The notes under the pieces were generated by a model, which made no database searches, was not told the origin of the DNA, and worked only from the letters and a program-made list of their open reading frames with translations. From positions 30,779 to 94,778 of the forward strand of contig NZ_JAAGSC010000039.1 in assembly GCF_010499265.1 (NCBI RefSeq): 64,000 nucleotides of DNA. The letters are read 5' to 3'. Shown here piece by piece: positions 8,767 through 18,274 of this stretch (its first letter is position 1; every line of letters begins with the position of its first letter). This DNA comes from Wenzhouxiangella limi. GTDB lineage: Bacteria > Pseudomonadota > Gammaproteobacteria > Xanthomonadales > Wenzhouxiangellaceae. The position numbers and the translations under genes are program-made.

Positions 8767-9771
8767 GTGACAGACTTGGGCAAAGCCTTTGCGCTGATTG
8801 CATTGACGGTTCTAAGCGCCGGCGGTATCGCGGCCGATAAGCCAGCCGAAGAGGAAGCCGAGCCCACGCTGTGGTTGATCGAATACGAAAACGACCTGGT
8901 CGCCGGGGAGGACCGCTACTACACGAGCGGCATTCGCTTCCAGCGCATCGCCGAGGCGCGCTCGGCGCCGGACTGGCTGGCCTCGGTCGCACGCCGCTTT
9001 CCGGGCTTCTCGGAAGCCGATGCCCTGCCCTACGCCTTCTCGATCAACCACAACATCTTCACCCCGGCCGACATCGAGAATCCGCAGTTCCCGCCGGATG
9101 ACCGGCCCTACGCCGCCTGGCTCAACGTCGCCTTTGCCACCGGCACCCTGCAACCGCGCGGGGCCGATCGCGTGCGCGTCGGCCTGGGCGTGGTCGGGCC
9201 GGCTGCGCTCGGTGAGCAGATCCAGAAAGGCGTGCACGAAATCATGGACGCGCCCGAGCCGGTGGGCTGGGACACCCAGCTGCGCAACGAACCCACGCTG
9301 CTGCTCGGCTACGATCGCTTCCGCCGGCTGCTTGACGGTCGCAACGACGACGGTCTGGGCTACGATCTGACCGGTTTCGGCGGGCTGACCCTGGGCAACG
9401 TCTACACCAACCTCGCCGCCGGCCTGTTCGCGCGCTTCGGCCACAACCTGGCCAATGACTACGGCCCGCCGCGGATCACGCCGGCGGTGTCGGGCACCGG
9501 CTACTTCCAGCCAGGCCGCGACCGGACCTGGTATTTCTTCGTCGGTACCGAGGGACGCGCGGTCGGTCGCGACCTGTTCATCGAAGGCAACACCTTCGGC
9601 GGTCGCGACGGCGTCGAACCCCGGCGCCTGGTCGACGAGCTATTCGCCGGCTTCCAGTACAGTCACGACCGCTTCAGAGTGGCCTACACCCACGTCTGGC
9701 GCAGCCGCGAGTTCGAAGGCCAGATCAGCGGCCAGGATTACGGCTCGATTTCGATTTCGCTTTGGTGGTAG
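8767..9771 (+). CDS. Lipid A deacylase LpxR family protein (DUF2219)
   Basis: 334 residues from a GTG start with GGGAG 6 bases upstream. Residues 1-22 are a signal peptide. The mature protein has family hallmarks: LIEYENDLVAGEDRYYTSGI near the start, NIFTPADIENPQFPPDDRPYAAW in the middle, and alternating beta strands ending in an aromatic residue (SISISLWW), as expected of an outer-membrane beta-barrel. LpxR removes the 3'-acyloxyacyl group from lipid A at the outer surface. It is divergent from the HD-GYP gene and converges on the SDR gene. Confidence 0.85.
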   Translation: MTDLGKAFALIALTVLSAGGIAADKPAEEEAEPTLWLIEYENDLVAGEDRYYTSGIRFQRIAEARSAPDWLASVARRFPGFSEADALPYAFSINHNIFTPADIENPQFPPDDRPYAAWLNVAFATGTLQPRGADRVRVGLGVVGPAALGEQIQKGVHEIMDAPEPVGWDTQLRNEPTLLLGYDRFRRLLDGRNDDGLGYDLTGFGGLTLGNVYTNLAAGLFARFGHNLANDYGPPRITPAVSGTGYFQPGRDRTWYFFVGTEGRAVGRDLFIEGNTFGGRDGVEPRRLVDELFAGFQYSHDRFRVAYTHVWRSREFEGQISGQDYGSISISLWW

Positions 9772-9796
9772 CCGGCCGGAGGGCGCCGGGCGCGCC

Positions 9797-10645
9797 TTAC
9801 TTGCCCGTCCGGGCGGCCGCCTTGCGCGCACCGCGTACCATCAGCCCGAAATAAGTCTCCGGCAGCCAGCGCCGCATCCGGTGCAACCAGCGCGTGTTGC
9901 CGTGGGTGAGCAGCATGAAGCGCGGCTTCTCGACCGCACCCAGGACCACCTCGGCCACGTCCTCGGCCGACACCCCGGACTTGTCCATCCAGCGCTCGAC
10001 CCGGCGCTGATAGCCTTCGTCGGGCGCGCGCATGGTCTCGGTCAGGCGGGTCCTGACGAAGGCCGGACACAGCACCGAGACCTCGACCCCGCTGTCGGCC
10101 AGCTCGGCCCGAAGCATCTCCGACATCGCGATCACCCCGGCCTTGGCGGTGCCGTAGGCGTTGATGCCGGGCGCGGCGGCAAAGCCGGCGAACGAGGCGA
10201 CGTTGATGATGTGGCCGGAGGCCCGCTCTCGCATCAGCGGGGCGAAGGTCTTGCAGCCGATCACCACCCCCATCAGATCGATCTCCATCACCCAGCGCCA
10301 GTCCTCGAGCGAGGTTTCTTCCAGCGTGCCACCCACGGCCACGCCGGCGTTGTTGATCAAAACGTCCAGCGCGCCGAAGCGCTGCTCGATGGTCGCGGCC
10401 ACGCGCCGCCAATCGTCCTCGGTGGTCACATCCATGGCCAGCGCCAGGGCATCGCCGCCGATCTCTTCGGCCACGGCCCGGGCGCGCTGCTCGTCGAGGT
10501 CGGCGATGATCGGCGTCCAGCCGGCCTCGGCAAAGCGCCGCGCCATGGCCGCGCCCAGCCCGGCGCCGCCGCCGGTGATCAGCACCGTCCAGTGTTCGGC
10601 TTCGGTTTCACTCATGTCGATTTCGGGTTCTCGCTCCTGGTTCAT
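9797..10645 (-). CDS. Short-chain dehydrogenase/reductase
   Basis: 282 residues with the classical SDR pattern: TGGGAGLG cofactor loop near residue 22, NNAG, catalytic Ser in NVASFAG, and YGTAK supplying Tyr and Lys. An acidic residue after the second strand (ADLDE) suggests NAD rather than NADP. The ATG at 10645 overlaps the TGA of the upstream carrier gene as ATGA, implying translational coupling; an ATG 30 bases further in is the alternative. Substrate not identifiable. Confidence 0.85.
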   Translation of the reverse strand: MNQEREPEIDMSETEAEHWTVLITGGGAGLGAAMARRFAEAGWTPIIADLDEQRARAVAEEIGGDALALAMDVTTEDDWRRVAATIEQRFGALDVLINNAGVAVGGTLEETSLEDWRWVMEIDLMGVVIGCKTFAPLMRERASGHIINVASFAGFAAAPGINAYGTAKAGVIAMSEMLRAELADSGVEVSVLCPAFVRTRLTETMRAPDEGYQRRVERWMDKSGVSAEDVAEVVLGAVEKPRFMLLTHGNTRWLHRMRRWLPETYFGLMVRGARKAAARTGK

Positions 10646-12018
10646 TGAAAATCCAGCCAGACCGCGCCGATCAGCGTCAGGGCGGCGAAGGCAAACAGCT
10701 TGAGCATCAGCGGCCAGGCAAATTTCAACCACTGGGCATAGGAAATCCCGGCCATGCCCAGAATCCCCATCAGAATGGCGTTGGTGGGAATGATCATGTT
10801 GGTAAACCCGTCGCCGAGCTGGTAGGCCAAAACCGAGACCTGGCGCGAAACGCCGACCAGGTCACCCAGCGGCGCCATCAGCGGCATGGTCACGAAAGCC
10901 TGGCCTGAGCCCGACGGGATGAAGAAGTTGAGCAGCGACTGAATCGCCAGCATGCCAACCGCAGAGAGCTCGGCGCCGACCAGCGACAGCGGCAGCGACA
11001 GGTAGTGGACGATGGTATGCAGGATCTGGCCGTCCTCCATGATCAGCGCAATCCCGCGCGCCACGCCCACCAGCAGCGCGGTCTCGGTCAGCTCTTTGGC
11101 GCCCTGGATGAATTTCTCGGCGGTCAGGCTGGGCCCCAGGCCGCCGATGACGGCAGCCGCCAGCCCGAGAATCAGAAAAGCCGCGCCGAGCTCGTTCAGG
11201 TACCAGCCGCGCGTGGCGATCCCCCACACGGCCGTACCCAGGGCCAGAAAGAAGCCGATGACGATCGCCACGTGGCCGCCGTGCATGGCCGGGTAATCGC
11301 TCGGCGGCTGAACAGGCTCGACCGGGGCATCGTCGTAAACCAGGCTGGCGCTCGGGTCGCGGCGCACCCGCTCGGCGTACGACCAGACGTGATGAACGGC
11401 AATCAGCACAAACGGCACCAGCAGCGCCAGTCGCACCGGCCAGCCGGAATAGGTCGGCAGCTCGGCCACGCCCTGGGCCACCACGACGGTGTAGGGGTTG
11501 AACGCCGCCACCCCGTAGCCCACGCCGTAACCGCTGACAATCATGGCCACGGCCGTCATCGGGTCCATCCGCATGGCCCGGCACAGCGCCACCAGGATCA
11601 GCACGAACGGGATGTACTCCCCCGACGAGCCGATCGCGCTGGAGGCCAGGGCAAACACGAAGATCACGGCGGTAATCAGCAGCGCCGGCCGGGTGCCGAA
11701 TCGCGCCAGCAGCTGGCCGAGCAAGGCGTCGATGGTGCCGGTCGCGCGAATCACGGCCAGCACACCGCCGATGATGAACAGAAAGAAGATGATGTCGCTG
11801 GCCGAAGCAAACGCCCGCGGCACCGCGGTGAACAACTCCAGCGGGCTCATCAACTCGCGCTCTTCGACGACCTCGAACGAACCCGGCACAACCATTTCCC
11901 GTCCCTGGGCGTTGAGTTCAGTGTCGAATGCACCCTGCGGAATCACCCAGGTCGCAACCAGCGCCGCCACCATCAGGAAAAACAGCAGAGCCAGGGTGTT
12001 CGGAACGCGAAAGGTCAT
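10642..12018 (-). CDS. YfcC/DcuC-type anion carrier (PF03606 family)
   Basis: 458 residues, about 11-12 hydrophobic segments. Family features are an N-terminal TLALLFFLMVAALVATWVIP, an ALASSAIGSSGEYIPF segment and FFIPSGSGQAFVTMPLMAP near residue 375, typical of YfcC-like C4-dicarboxylate or amino-acid carriers. The frame stays open upstream to 12234, but that stretch is repeat-element sequence, so I start at the ATG at 12018. It is followed by the SDR gene with a 4-base overlap, so the two are likely one operon (uptake plus oxidation of a shared substrate, inferred). Confidence 0.85.
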   Translation of the reverse strand: MTFRVPNTLALLFFLMVAALVATWVIPQGAFDTELNAQGREMVVPGSFEVVEERELMSPLELFTAVPRAFASASDIIFFLFIIGGVLAVIRATGTIDALLGQLLARFGTRPALLITAVIFVFALASSAIGSSGEYIPFVLILVALCRAMRMDPMTAVAMIVSGYGVGYGVAAFNPYTVVVAQGVAELPTYSGWPVRLALLVPFVLIAVHHVWSYAERVRRDPSASLVYDDAPVEPVQPPSDYPAMHGGHVAIVIGFFLALGTAVWGIATRGWYLNELGAAFLILGLAAAVIGGLGPSLTAEKFIQGAKELTETALLVGVARGIALIMEDGQILHTIVHYLSLPLSLVGAELSAVGMLAIQSLLNFFIPSGSGQAFVTMPLMAPLGDLVGVSRQVSVLAYQLGDGFTNMIIPTNAILMGILGMAGISYAQWLKFAWPLMLKLFAFAALTLIGAVWLDFQ

Positions 12019-12059
12019 GGCGGCAGGGTGCGGGGCAAAGCGTGCGATTGTAGCGCGTC

Positions 12060-12400
12060 GGGCCGGGTCGGTTGGTGGTGGGGCTGGGCTCGGATGGTGG
12101 CACGCGCCAAGCACGGAATCCTGTCCCGGCGCTACGGGCGAACGCTGTTGGTGGTTGGGCTTGAGGTGGTGCGAGGCACCGAGCACGTGATCCTGCCCCG
12201 GCGCTGCGGGCGAACGCTGTTGGTGGTAAGGCATGGGCTGGTGGCGCCTGGGTGCCGGGCGAATGGCGTTGCCGAGGGTTCTGACAGGCTGCGCGCTGCG
12301 GGCTTGGCCGCCTGGCTGGGCGTGCGGATGGGGGTGCTGTATTCCGCGCCCTCCGGTTCGGAACAGGATCCCGCGCTCGGTGCTTGAGGGGTGGGTGGGT
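12060..12400 (+). repeat. Copies of the 228-bp unit in element copy B
   Basis: One full unit (about 12172-12397) and a partial one (about 12116-12180) match the left-edge array in inverted orientation; shared landmarks are GCGCTGCGGGCGAACGCTG, GGGTGCCGGGCGAATGGCG and CCCTCCGGTTCGGAACAGG. It lies directly upstream of the YfcC-type gene, between it and the DksA-like gene. The 21-base palindrome at 12407-12427 separates it from the core block. Confidence 0.85.
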
Positions 12401-12468
12401 GTTCAGGTCCCGGATCGAGTCCGGGACGACGGGACGGTGTTTCTGGCGAGGTCATGCAAGATGACGCA

Positions 12469-12682
12469 CCTGTCATCCCGGCCGGAGCGCAGCGCAGAGC
12501 CGGGATCTCCTGCCAGATCGATAGCACGGCGCACGCCCCGCAGCCAGCCTCTCAGAAAACCCTTCGCCAAGCTGCCATAGCAGCCAATTCCGGTCACCCC
12601 GCAACAGGCGCCCGAAAAACCTTCCACAAACCTGTCAGATCGGGTGGTGGTGGACGCCCCGCCGCCGCAGACGGCAGCGGAA
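12469..12682 (+). repeat. 214-bp conserved core of element copy B
   Basis: This block matches 17914-18127 over its whole length with the same size and only a few substitutions. It begins with a REP-like palindrome (CATCCCGGC ... GCCGGGATC) and ends in GCAGACGGCAGCGGAA. It has no convincing ORF. The flanks diverge more than the block, so the core is under constraint, recently copied or gene-converted. Confidence 0.85.
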
Positions 12683-12940
12683 ATCAGCACGGAGCCATCC
12701 GCCCATCATCCGCGGCATCTGCCTTCAGCCGAAACCGGATCCCGCCCCGCGCCAGAGACCAGACCTACAGGCGCCCAAAAGCCACCGCGCGATCGGTATC
12801 CACCCACATCGATGCCGCCGGAGGCGGCGGGGCGTCCGCCACCACCCGATCCGTCTCCATCCTCCGGCACCACCCGATCCTTCTCCTCCTTAATGCGGCA
12901 ACCCGTATCATGGCGCTTCAGCAATCGAGAAATCCGCTCA
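12683..12940. other. Variable arm of element copy B with CACCACCCGATCC repeats
   Basis: Related to 18128-18420 but with more differences. From about 12815 it holds CACCACCCGATCC followed by TCTCC-type tracts, as in copy C. There is no gene here. The last ~60 bases must carry the promoter and leader of the DksA-like gene; I see no confident promoter. Confidence 0.6.
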
Positions 12941-13279
12941 ATGACCGATTTCAAGACCTTGATCGAGCAGCGCCTGCGCGAGCTCGAGGATCGGGCCGAA
13001 GCCAGCCAGGCGGCCACGGCCACGGTCGAACTCGACCAGACCCGCCAGGGTCGTCTGAGTCGGATGGACGCTTTGCAGGGTCAGGAAATGGCCAAGGCGG
13101 CCGAGCAGCGTCGCAGCGTTTCGGTGCAGCGGCTCAAGGCCGCGCTGGGTCGCCTTGAGCGCGGCGAATTCGGTGAATGCCTGGAATGCGGCCAACCCGT
13201 TGCCGAAGCCCGGCTGCGGGCCGATCCGGCCACCACGCTGTGCCTGCACTGTGCCGAAGACCGGGAGCGCGCCCGCTGA
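12941..13279 (+). CDS. Short DksA/TraR-family zinc-finger protein
   Basis: 112 residues. The N-terminal two thirds form a helical coiled coil with SRMDALQGQEMA at its tip, followed by a four-cysteine zinc finger (CLECG, then CLHC). Family members insert the coiled coil into the RNA polymerase secondary channel and modulate initiation; this one is nearer TraR-like size than full DksA (151 in E. coli). The ATG at 12941 fits where homology begins; upstream frame is repeat-derived. Its TGA shares a base with the next ATG, so it is coupled to the MFS gene. Confidence 0.85.
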   Translation: MTDFKTLIEQRLRELEDRAEASQAATATVELDQTRQGRLSRMDALQGQEMAKAAEQRRSVSVQRLKAALGRLERGEFGECLECGQPVAEARLRADPATTLCLHCAEDRERAR

Positions 13280-14634
13280 TGGTCAGCCGCAAGCGCGCGC
13301 CGGCGCGCGAGATCTTCGGCTGGGCGATGTTCGACTTCGCCAACCAGGCCTACACCCTGCTCATCATCACCGTCGTCTTCGGCGACCTGTTTACCCGCGT
13401 CATCGTCGGCGACGGGCCCGACTACCGCCTCGGCAACCTGCTCTGGAGTCTGGCGCTGGCGATCAGCTACCTGATGGTCGTCGTTGCCAACCCGGTGTGC
13501 GGAGCGATCATGGACCACTCGCGCCTGCGCAAGCGCTTCCTGTTTGCCAGCTACCTGGCCACCGTGGTCACGACCGCACTGCTGTGGTTCATCGAGCCCG
13601 GCTGGATCGTGCCGGCGATGATCCTGATCGTGCTGTCGAACTTTTCCTACGCCATCGGCGAGGCCTTCATCGCCAGCTTCCTGCCCGGGCTGGGGCCCAA
13701 GCGGGATCTGGGCTGGATCTCGGGGCTGGGCTGGGGGCTGGGCTACATCGGCGGCCTGGTTTCGACGATCTTCGCCCTGGCCTTCCTGGGCGAAGTCAGC
13801 GCCGAGAACTACGAGCGCGTGCGCCTGGTCGGCCCGTTCGCGGCCGTCTTCTTTCTGCTGACAGCCATCCCCACCTTCGCCTTTGTGCGCGAACGCGGGC
13901 GCCGAAGGACGCTGCCCGAGCACCAGGGGCTGTTAAAAACGGGCTTCAAGCGAATTCTAGGAACAGCCGGTAACTTGCAACATTTCAGTGACCTGCGAAA
14001 CCTTCTTGTCTCGATTTTTTTCATGATGGCCGGCATCTACATCATCATCAGTTTCTCGTTCATCTACGGCAGCCAGGTCATCGGCTGGGATGAAGACGTG
14101 CGCGTGCTGATGTTCGTCACCGTCCAGATCACCGCCGCGGTCGGCGCGCTGACCTTCGGCTTCATCCAGAGCCGGATCGGCGCGCGCCGCACCTACCTGA
14201 TCACCCTGTGGCTGTGGCTGGCGGCGATTCTGGCGATCTGGCAGACCCCGCTGCTGACCCGGCTGGCCGCCAGCCTGCTGGGGGTGGAGTGGCAGGCGCA
14301 GTACGTGTTTCTGTTCGCCGGCGTGCTGTCGGGGCTGAGCCTGGGCTCCTCGCAGTCGGCCGGGCGGGCCCTGGTGGGGATTCTCACGCCCAACGGCAAG
14401 GCCGCGGAATTCTTCGGCTTCTGGGGCACGGCGTCCAAACTCGCCGCCGTGTTCGGCATTCTTGGTCTCGGCTTGCTCCAGGCCCTGTTCGGCCTGGCCA
14501 CGGCGATCGTGTTCTGCCTGCTGCTGTTCGCCCTTGCGATCGTCAGCGTGCTGCCGGTCGATGAGCAGCGCGGCAGCCGCATCGCCGACGGCTGGCACCG
14601 CCCGGATCAAAAGCCCGTAACCCGTAACCCGTAA
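13279..14634 (+). CDS. MFS transporter, UMF1/Atg22-like
   Basis: 451 residues with about 12 hydrophobic helices. The N terminus FGWAMFDFANQAYTLLIITV is the signature of the UMF1 family, and the mid-region SNFSYAIGEAFIASFLPGL and C-terminal GRALVGILTPNGKAAEFFGFW fit it. Homologous Atg22 exports amino acids from yeast vacuoles; bacterial substrates are unknown. It starts in a TGATG overlap with the DksA-like gene. The last codons and stop lie inside a CCCGTAA heptamer array, so the C-terminal tail (KPVTRNP) is probably repeat-derived. Confidence 0.85.
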   Translation: MVSRKRAPAREIFGWAMFDFANQAYTLLIITVVFGDLFTRVIVGDGPDYRLGNLLWSLALAISYLMVVVANPVCGAIMDHSRLRKRFLFASYLATVVTTALLWFIEPGWIVPAMILIVLSNFSYAIGEAFIASFLPGLGPKRDLGWISGLGWGLGYIGGLVSTIFALAFLGEVSAENYERVRLVGPFAAVFFLLTAIPTFAFVRERGRRRTLPEHQGLLKTGFKRILGTAGNLQHFSDLRNLLVSIFFMMAGIYIIISFSFIYGSQVIGWDEDVRVLMFVTVQITAAVGALTFGFIQSRIGARRTYLITLWLWLAAILAIWQTPLLTRLAASLLGVEWQAQYVFLFAGVLSGLSLGSSQSAGRALVGILTPNGKAAEFFGFWGTASKLAAVFGILGLGLLQALFGLATAIVFCLLLFALAIVSVLPVDEQRGSRIADGWHRPDQKPVTRNP

Positions 14635-14642
14635 CCCCGTAA
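14614..14642 (+). repeat. CCCGTAA heptamer array across the MFS stop codon
   Basis: Three exact copies of CCCGTAA at 14614, 14621 and 14628 and a fourth with an extra C. The in-frame TAA of the third copy (14632-14634) is the stop codon. The ATG of rimO follows about 30 bases later. Confidence 0.85.
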
Positions 14643-14673
14643 ACTACCGCCACCACGAACCGTTCTGCCAACC

Positions 14674-16041
14674 ATGCCCGAAACGATCACCCGCCCGACC
14701 GAATCACCCGCCATCGGCCTGGTCTCCCTGGGCTGTCCCAAGGCCCTGGTCGATTCCGAAGACATCGTCTCGCGCCTGCGCGCGGAAGGCTACCGGCTGG
14801 TGCCGAGCTATGAGCAGGCCGACCTGGTGGTGGTCAACACCTGCGGATTCATCGACTCGGCCAAGGCCGAATCGCTGGAGACCATCGGCGAGGCCCTGGC
14901 CGAAAACGGCAAGGTGCTGGTCACCGGCTGCCTCGGCGCCACGCCGGACGAAATCACCCGCATCCACCCCAAGGTGCTGGGCGTGAGCGGCCCGCATCAG
15001 GCCGACGCGGTGCTGGCCTCGGTCCACCGACACCTGCCGCGGCCGCACGATCCGCGCATCGACCTGGTGCCGCCCGGCGGCCTGAAGCTCACCCCGTCGC
15101 ACTATGCGTATCTAAAGATTTCAGAAGGTTGCAACCACAAGTGCAGTTTTTGCATTATCCCCGATATGCGCGGCAGGCTGCGCTCGCGGCCGATCGGCAT
15201 GGTCCTGCGCGAGGCCGAGCAGCTGGCCGAGCGCGGGGTCAGGGAGCTGCTGGTGATCTCGCAGGACACCAGCGCCTACGGGGTTGATCTGCGCTACCAG
15301 TCCGACTACTGGAAAGGCCGGCCGATCGAAACGCGCCTGTTCGACCTGGCCGCAGCGCTCGGCGAGCTGGGGGTGTGGGTGCGGCTGCACTACGTCTACC
15401 CCTACCCGCACGTGGACAGGATCATTCCGCTGATGAGCGAGGGCCGAATCCTGCCCTACCTGGATATCCCGTTTCAGCACGCCAGCCAGCGCGTGCTCAA
15501 AGCCATGCGCCGGCCCGCGGCGGCCGAGAACACCCTCCAGCGCATCGAGCAGTGGCGCGCCGACTGCCCCGAGCTGACCCTGCGCTCGACCTTCATCGTC
15601 GGCTTTCCCGGCGAGACCGAGAACGATTTCTCAGAACTGCTCGACTGGCTGGCCGAGGCCCGACTGGACCGGGTCGGCTGTTTTACCTACTCGGCCGTGG
15701 AGGGTGCGCGCGCCAACGCCCTCGCCGACCCGGTACCCGAGCAGGTCAAGCAGGAGCGCTGGGAACGCTTCATGCAGGCCCAGGCCGAGATCAGCGCCGA
15801 GCGCCTGCAAGACCGCGTCGGCGGAATTGAAACGGTGCTTGTCGACGAGGTCGAATCCGACCACGCCATCGCGCGCAGCCGCTCCGATGCCCCGGAAATC
15901 GACGGCCAGGTCATCATCGAAGATGCCGGGCATCTGGCCCCCGGCGACTGGGCCGAAGTGGTCATTCACGGCGCCGACCGCTACGACCTGTTTGCCCGAA
16001 TCACTGCAGGCCGGGAACTGTCGGCCAACGTGCCCCTCTAA
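14674..16041 (+). CDS. rimO: Ribosomal protein uS12 methylthiotransferase RimO
   Basis: 455 residues, normal for the family. The N-terminal MTTase domain has its three cluster cysteines in [19 protein letters not shown] and VTGCLGA. The radical-SAM domain has the CxxxCxxC motif in [14 protein letters not shown], and a TRAM domain ends the protein. RimO adds a methylthio group to Asp89 of ribosomal protein S12. The CSFCIIP version and the length separate it from MiaB. It lies downstream of the MFS gene and upstream of a small lipoprotein. Confidence 0.95.
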   Translation: MPETITRPTESPAIGLVSLGCPKALVDSEDIVSRLRAEGYRLVPSYEQADLVVVNTCGFIDSAKAESLETIGEALAENGKVLVTGCLGATPDEITRIHPKVLGVSGPHQADAVLASVHRHLPRPHDPRIDLVPPGGLKLTPSHYAYLKISEGCNHKCSFCIIPDMRGRLRSRPIGMVLREAEQLAERGVRELLVISQDTSAYGVDLRYQSDYWKGRPIETRLFDLAAALGELGVWVRLHYVYPYPHVDRIIPLMSEGRILPYLDIPFQHASQRVLKAMRRPAAAENTLQRIEQWRADCPELTLRSTFIVGFPGETENDFSELLDWLAEARLDRVGCFTYSAVEGARANALADPVPEQVKQERWERFMQAQAEISAERLQDRVGGIETVLVDEVESDHAIARSRSDAPEIDGQVIIEDAGHLAPGDWAEVVIHGADRYDLFARITAGRELSANVPL

Positions 16042-16089
16042 CGCCAGTAATTTCCCGAACCCATGTTTGCAAAAGCGGAGTTCCCAGCA

Positions 16090-16569
16090 GTGAAAAAAGC
16101 AGTGACCCTATTGTTTGCGGCCGTCTTTATAAGCGCCTGCTCGTCCGAGCCCGAAGAACCGGCGGTGCCCGAAACCACCCAGCAAGACCAGACCGAAGCG
16201 GTCAGCGACCGCGTGACCCGCATGCGCTCCCAGGCCGGCGAGGCGCCGGAAGAGCCCGTCCAGGATCTGGGCGATCCCGAGCGCGATTTGCCCCGCCTCC
16301 AGGGTCAGTTCGCCGAACCGGGCATGGGCCTGGCCAACCTGGTCGACGGCACCTCGCCAGAGGCCTTTGCCGAAAGCCTGCAGCGCATTGCCTCCGAAAC
16401 CTCGCCGGACCAGTACCGCGAGCTCGACTCCTCGCTGCGCTACCTGCGCATGTACTCCTCGGCCGCCTGGGGCGGACTGCCTGGGCTATACGAGAGCCTG
16501 GACAGCATGAGCGGCGAGGAAATCATCGCCCACGCGCGCCGGCTCCAGGCCGAACGCCGCAGCCGCTAG
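16090..16569 (+). CDS. Small acidic lipoprotein of unknown function
   Basis: 159 residues from a GTG start with GGAG 9 bases upstream; an ATG at 16063 would add nine residues before the signal peptide and is less likely. The signal peptide ends in a lipobox-like FISAC, so the mature protein would be a lipidated envelope protein. The rest is acidic and partly helical (DQYRELDSSLRYLRMY). I recognise no domain. A strong terminator follows. Confidence 0.7.
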   Translation: MKKAVTLLFAAVFISACSSEPEEPAVPETTQQDQTEAVSDRVTRMRSQAGEAPEEPVQDLGDPERDLPRLQGQFAEPGMGLANLVDGTSPEAFAESLQRIASETSPDQYRELDSSLRYLRMYSSAAWGGLPGLYESLDSMSGEEIIAHARRLQAERRSR

Positions 16570-16604
16570 CGGGCTGATACAGCTAACCGACCATCGCGTC
16601 AACC

Positions 16605-16633
16605 AAAAAACCCGCCTTCTTGGCGGGTTTTTT
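16605..16633. terminator. Bidirectional Rho-independent terminator
   Basis: A-run, CCCGCC, 5-base loop, GGCGGG and T-run. It lies between the convergent lipoprotein and 5'-nucleotidase genes and can serve both. Confidence 0.9.
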
Positions 16634-16662
16634 CTTGCCGGAACTGGCCTGCCCGAGGGCGC

Positions 16663-17583
16663 CTATTTCGCTTCGTTGGCTATGCCGTGCGGCACGTGCC
16701 CGGTCGCGACTTCCTGACTGGCGGTGGAGCAGTGCATCTGCTGGTCGTCGAAGAAAATGTCGGCGCCGAAGGCTCTCAGAAACGGCGCCTTGGCCCGACC
16801 GCCGAGGAACATCGCCTCGTCGATGCGAATCCCCCAGGCCCGCAGGGTGAGAATCACGCGCTTGTGGGCCGGTGCCGAACGGGCGGTGACCAGCGCGGTG
16901 CGGATCGGGTTTTCTTCCATCGGATAGGCCGACTGGATGCGATGGATCCCTTCGAGCACGCGCTTGAAAGGGCCCGCGGCCAGGGGATTGAGCGCCGCCC
17001 GCCGCTCGCTGTCGGAAAACGCTTCCAGTCCCTGCTCCTTGTAGACCCGCTCGGCCTCGTCGGAAAAGATCACCGCGTCGCCGTCGAACGCCAGCCGCAG
17101 CTGGGTTGAACGATTCTCGCGCGTGGCCGAGGGCAAAATGGTGGCGGCGGCGTAGCCGGCCATCAGCACGCGGCGAACGTCTTCTTCGTTGGACGACAGA
17201 AACAGCTGCGCACCGGACGGCTCGATGTAGAGCGACGGCGAGGCACCGCTGGTAAACATGGCGCGCTGAATATTGAGGCCGTGATGCTCGATGGAATTGA
17301 AGATGCGCAGACCGATGTCGGCGTTGTTACGCGACAGCAAGATGACCTCCACCCCGGGGTGGTCCATGCCACCCTCGTTGAGCGCCAGCAGCTTGCGCAC
17401 CAGGTTGAAAGCCACACCGGGCTGCAGGATTTCATCTTCTCGCTGGAGCTGATAATCCATGTAGGCTTCCAGCCCGCCTTCTTCGTAGACCTTGTGGCTG
17501 CTGTCGAGGTCAAACAGGGCGCGCGAGGAGATGCCCACCTTGAGTGGGCCTGGATCTGCGGGCTTGTGGCTGGATTCCGACAT
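16663..17583 (-). CDS. 5'-nucleotidase (PF06189 family)
   Basis: 306 residues. The N-terminal KVGISSRALFDLDSSHKVYEEGG is characteristic of this cytosolic 5'-nucleotidase family; other matching segments are VEVILLSRNNADIGLRIF, FDGDAVIFSDEAE and ALVTARSAPAHKRVI. Members dephosphorylate nucleoside monophosphates such as AMP and IMP in the cytoplasm. The start at 17583 lies right beside repeat element copy C, so its promoter is within or near the element. Confidence 0.85.
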   Translation of the reverse strand: MSESSHKPADPGPLKVGISSRALFDLDSSHKVYEEGGLEAYMDYQLQREDEILQPGVAFNLVRKLLALNEGGMDHPGVEVILLSRNNADIGLRIFNSIEHHGLNIQRAMFTSGASPSLYIEPSGAQLFLSSNEEDVRRVLMAGYAAATILPSATRENRSTQLRLAFDGDAVIFSDEAERVYKEQGLEAFSDSERRAALNPLAAGPFKRVLEGIHRIQSAYPMEENPIRTALVTARSAPAHKRVILTLRAWGIRIDEAMFLGGRAKAPFLRAFGADIFFDDQQMHCSTASQEVATGHVPHGIANEAK

Positions 17584-17609
17584 GGCAGCGGCAAGATATC
17601 ACAGTAGGT

Positions 17610-17850
17610 TGGTGGCCGGCACCGAGCACGTGATCCTCTCCCGGCGCTGCGGGCGAACGCTGTTGGTGTTTAGGCGTGGGCTGGTGGCGCCTGGGTGCCG
17701 GGCGAATGGCGTTGGTGAGGGTTCTGGCAGGCTGCGCGCTGCGGGCGTGGCCGCCTGGCTGGGCGCGCGGATGGGTTGTGCTGCATTCCGCGCCCTCCGG
17801 TTCGGAACAGGATCCCGTGCTCGGTGCTGGAGGGGTTGGTGGGGGTTGAG
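17610..17850 (+). repeat. One 228-bp unit in element copy C
   Basis: A single full unit (about 17618-17843) in the same orientation as copy B, with the same landmarks. It is followed by the palindrome GTCCCGGATCGAGTCCGGGA at 17851-17871. It sits in front of the 5'-nucleotidase start. Confidence 0.85.
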
Positions 17851-17913
17851 GTCCCGGATCGAGTCCGGGACGACAGGGGTGGCGTTTTTGGCGAGGTGAT
17901 TGAAGCAGGCAAA

Positions 17914-18127
17914 CCTGTCATCCCGGCCGGAGCGCAGCGCAGAGCCGGGATCTCCTGCCAGATCGATAGCACGGCGCACGCCCGGCAGCCACCCTCTCAG
18001 AAAACCCTTCGCCAAGCTGCCATAGCAGCCAATTCCGGTCACCCCGCAACAGGCGCCCGAAAAACCTTCCACAAACCTGTCAGATCGGGTGGTGGTGGAC
18101 GCCCCGCCGCCGCAGACGGCAGCGGAA
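17914..18127 (+). repeat. 214-bp conserved core of element copy C
   Basis: Same length and almost the same sequence as 12469-12682, from CCTGTCATCCCGGCCGG to GACGGCAGCGGAA. Starts with the REP-like palindrome. No coding potential that I trust. Confidence 0.85.
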
Positions 18128-18274
18128 CCGGGCACGAACCCATCCGCCCGCCATCCGCGGCACCTGCGTCCAGCAGCAAGCAGATCCCGACCCGCGCCAG
18201 AGACCAGACCTACAGGCGCCCAAAAGCCACCGCGCTATCCGCATCCACCCACAGCGATGCCGACGGAGGCGACG

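Noticed and set aside
12019-12234. N-terminal extension of the YfcC-type carrier
   Set aside because: The added ~70 residues derive from the repeat element and precede the natural first membrane helix.
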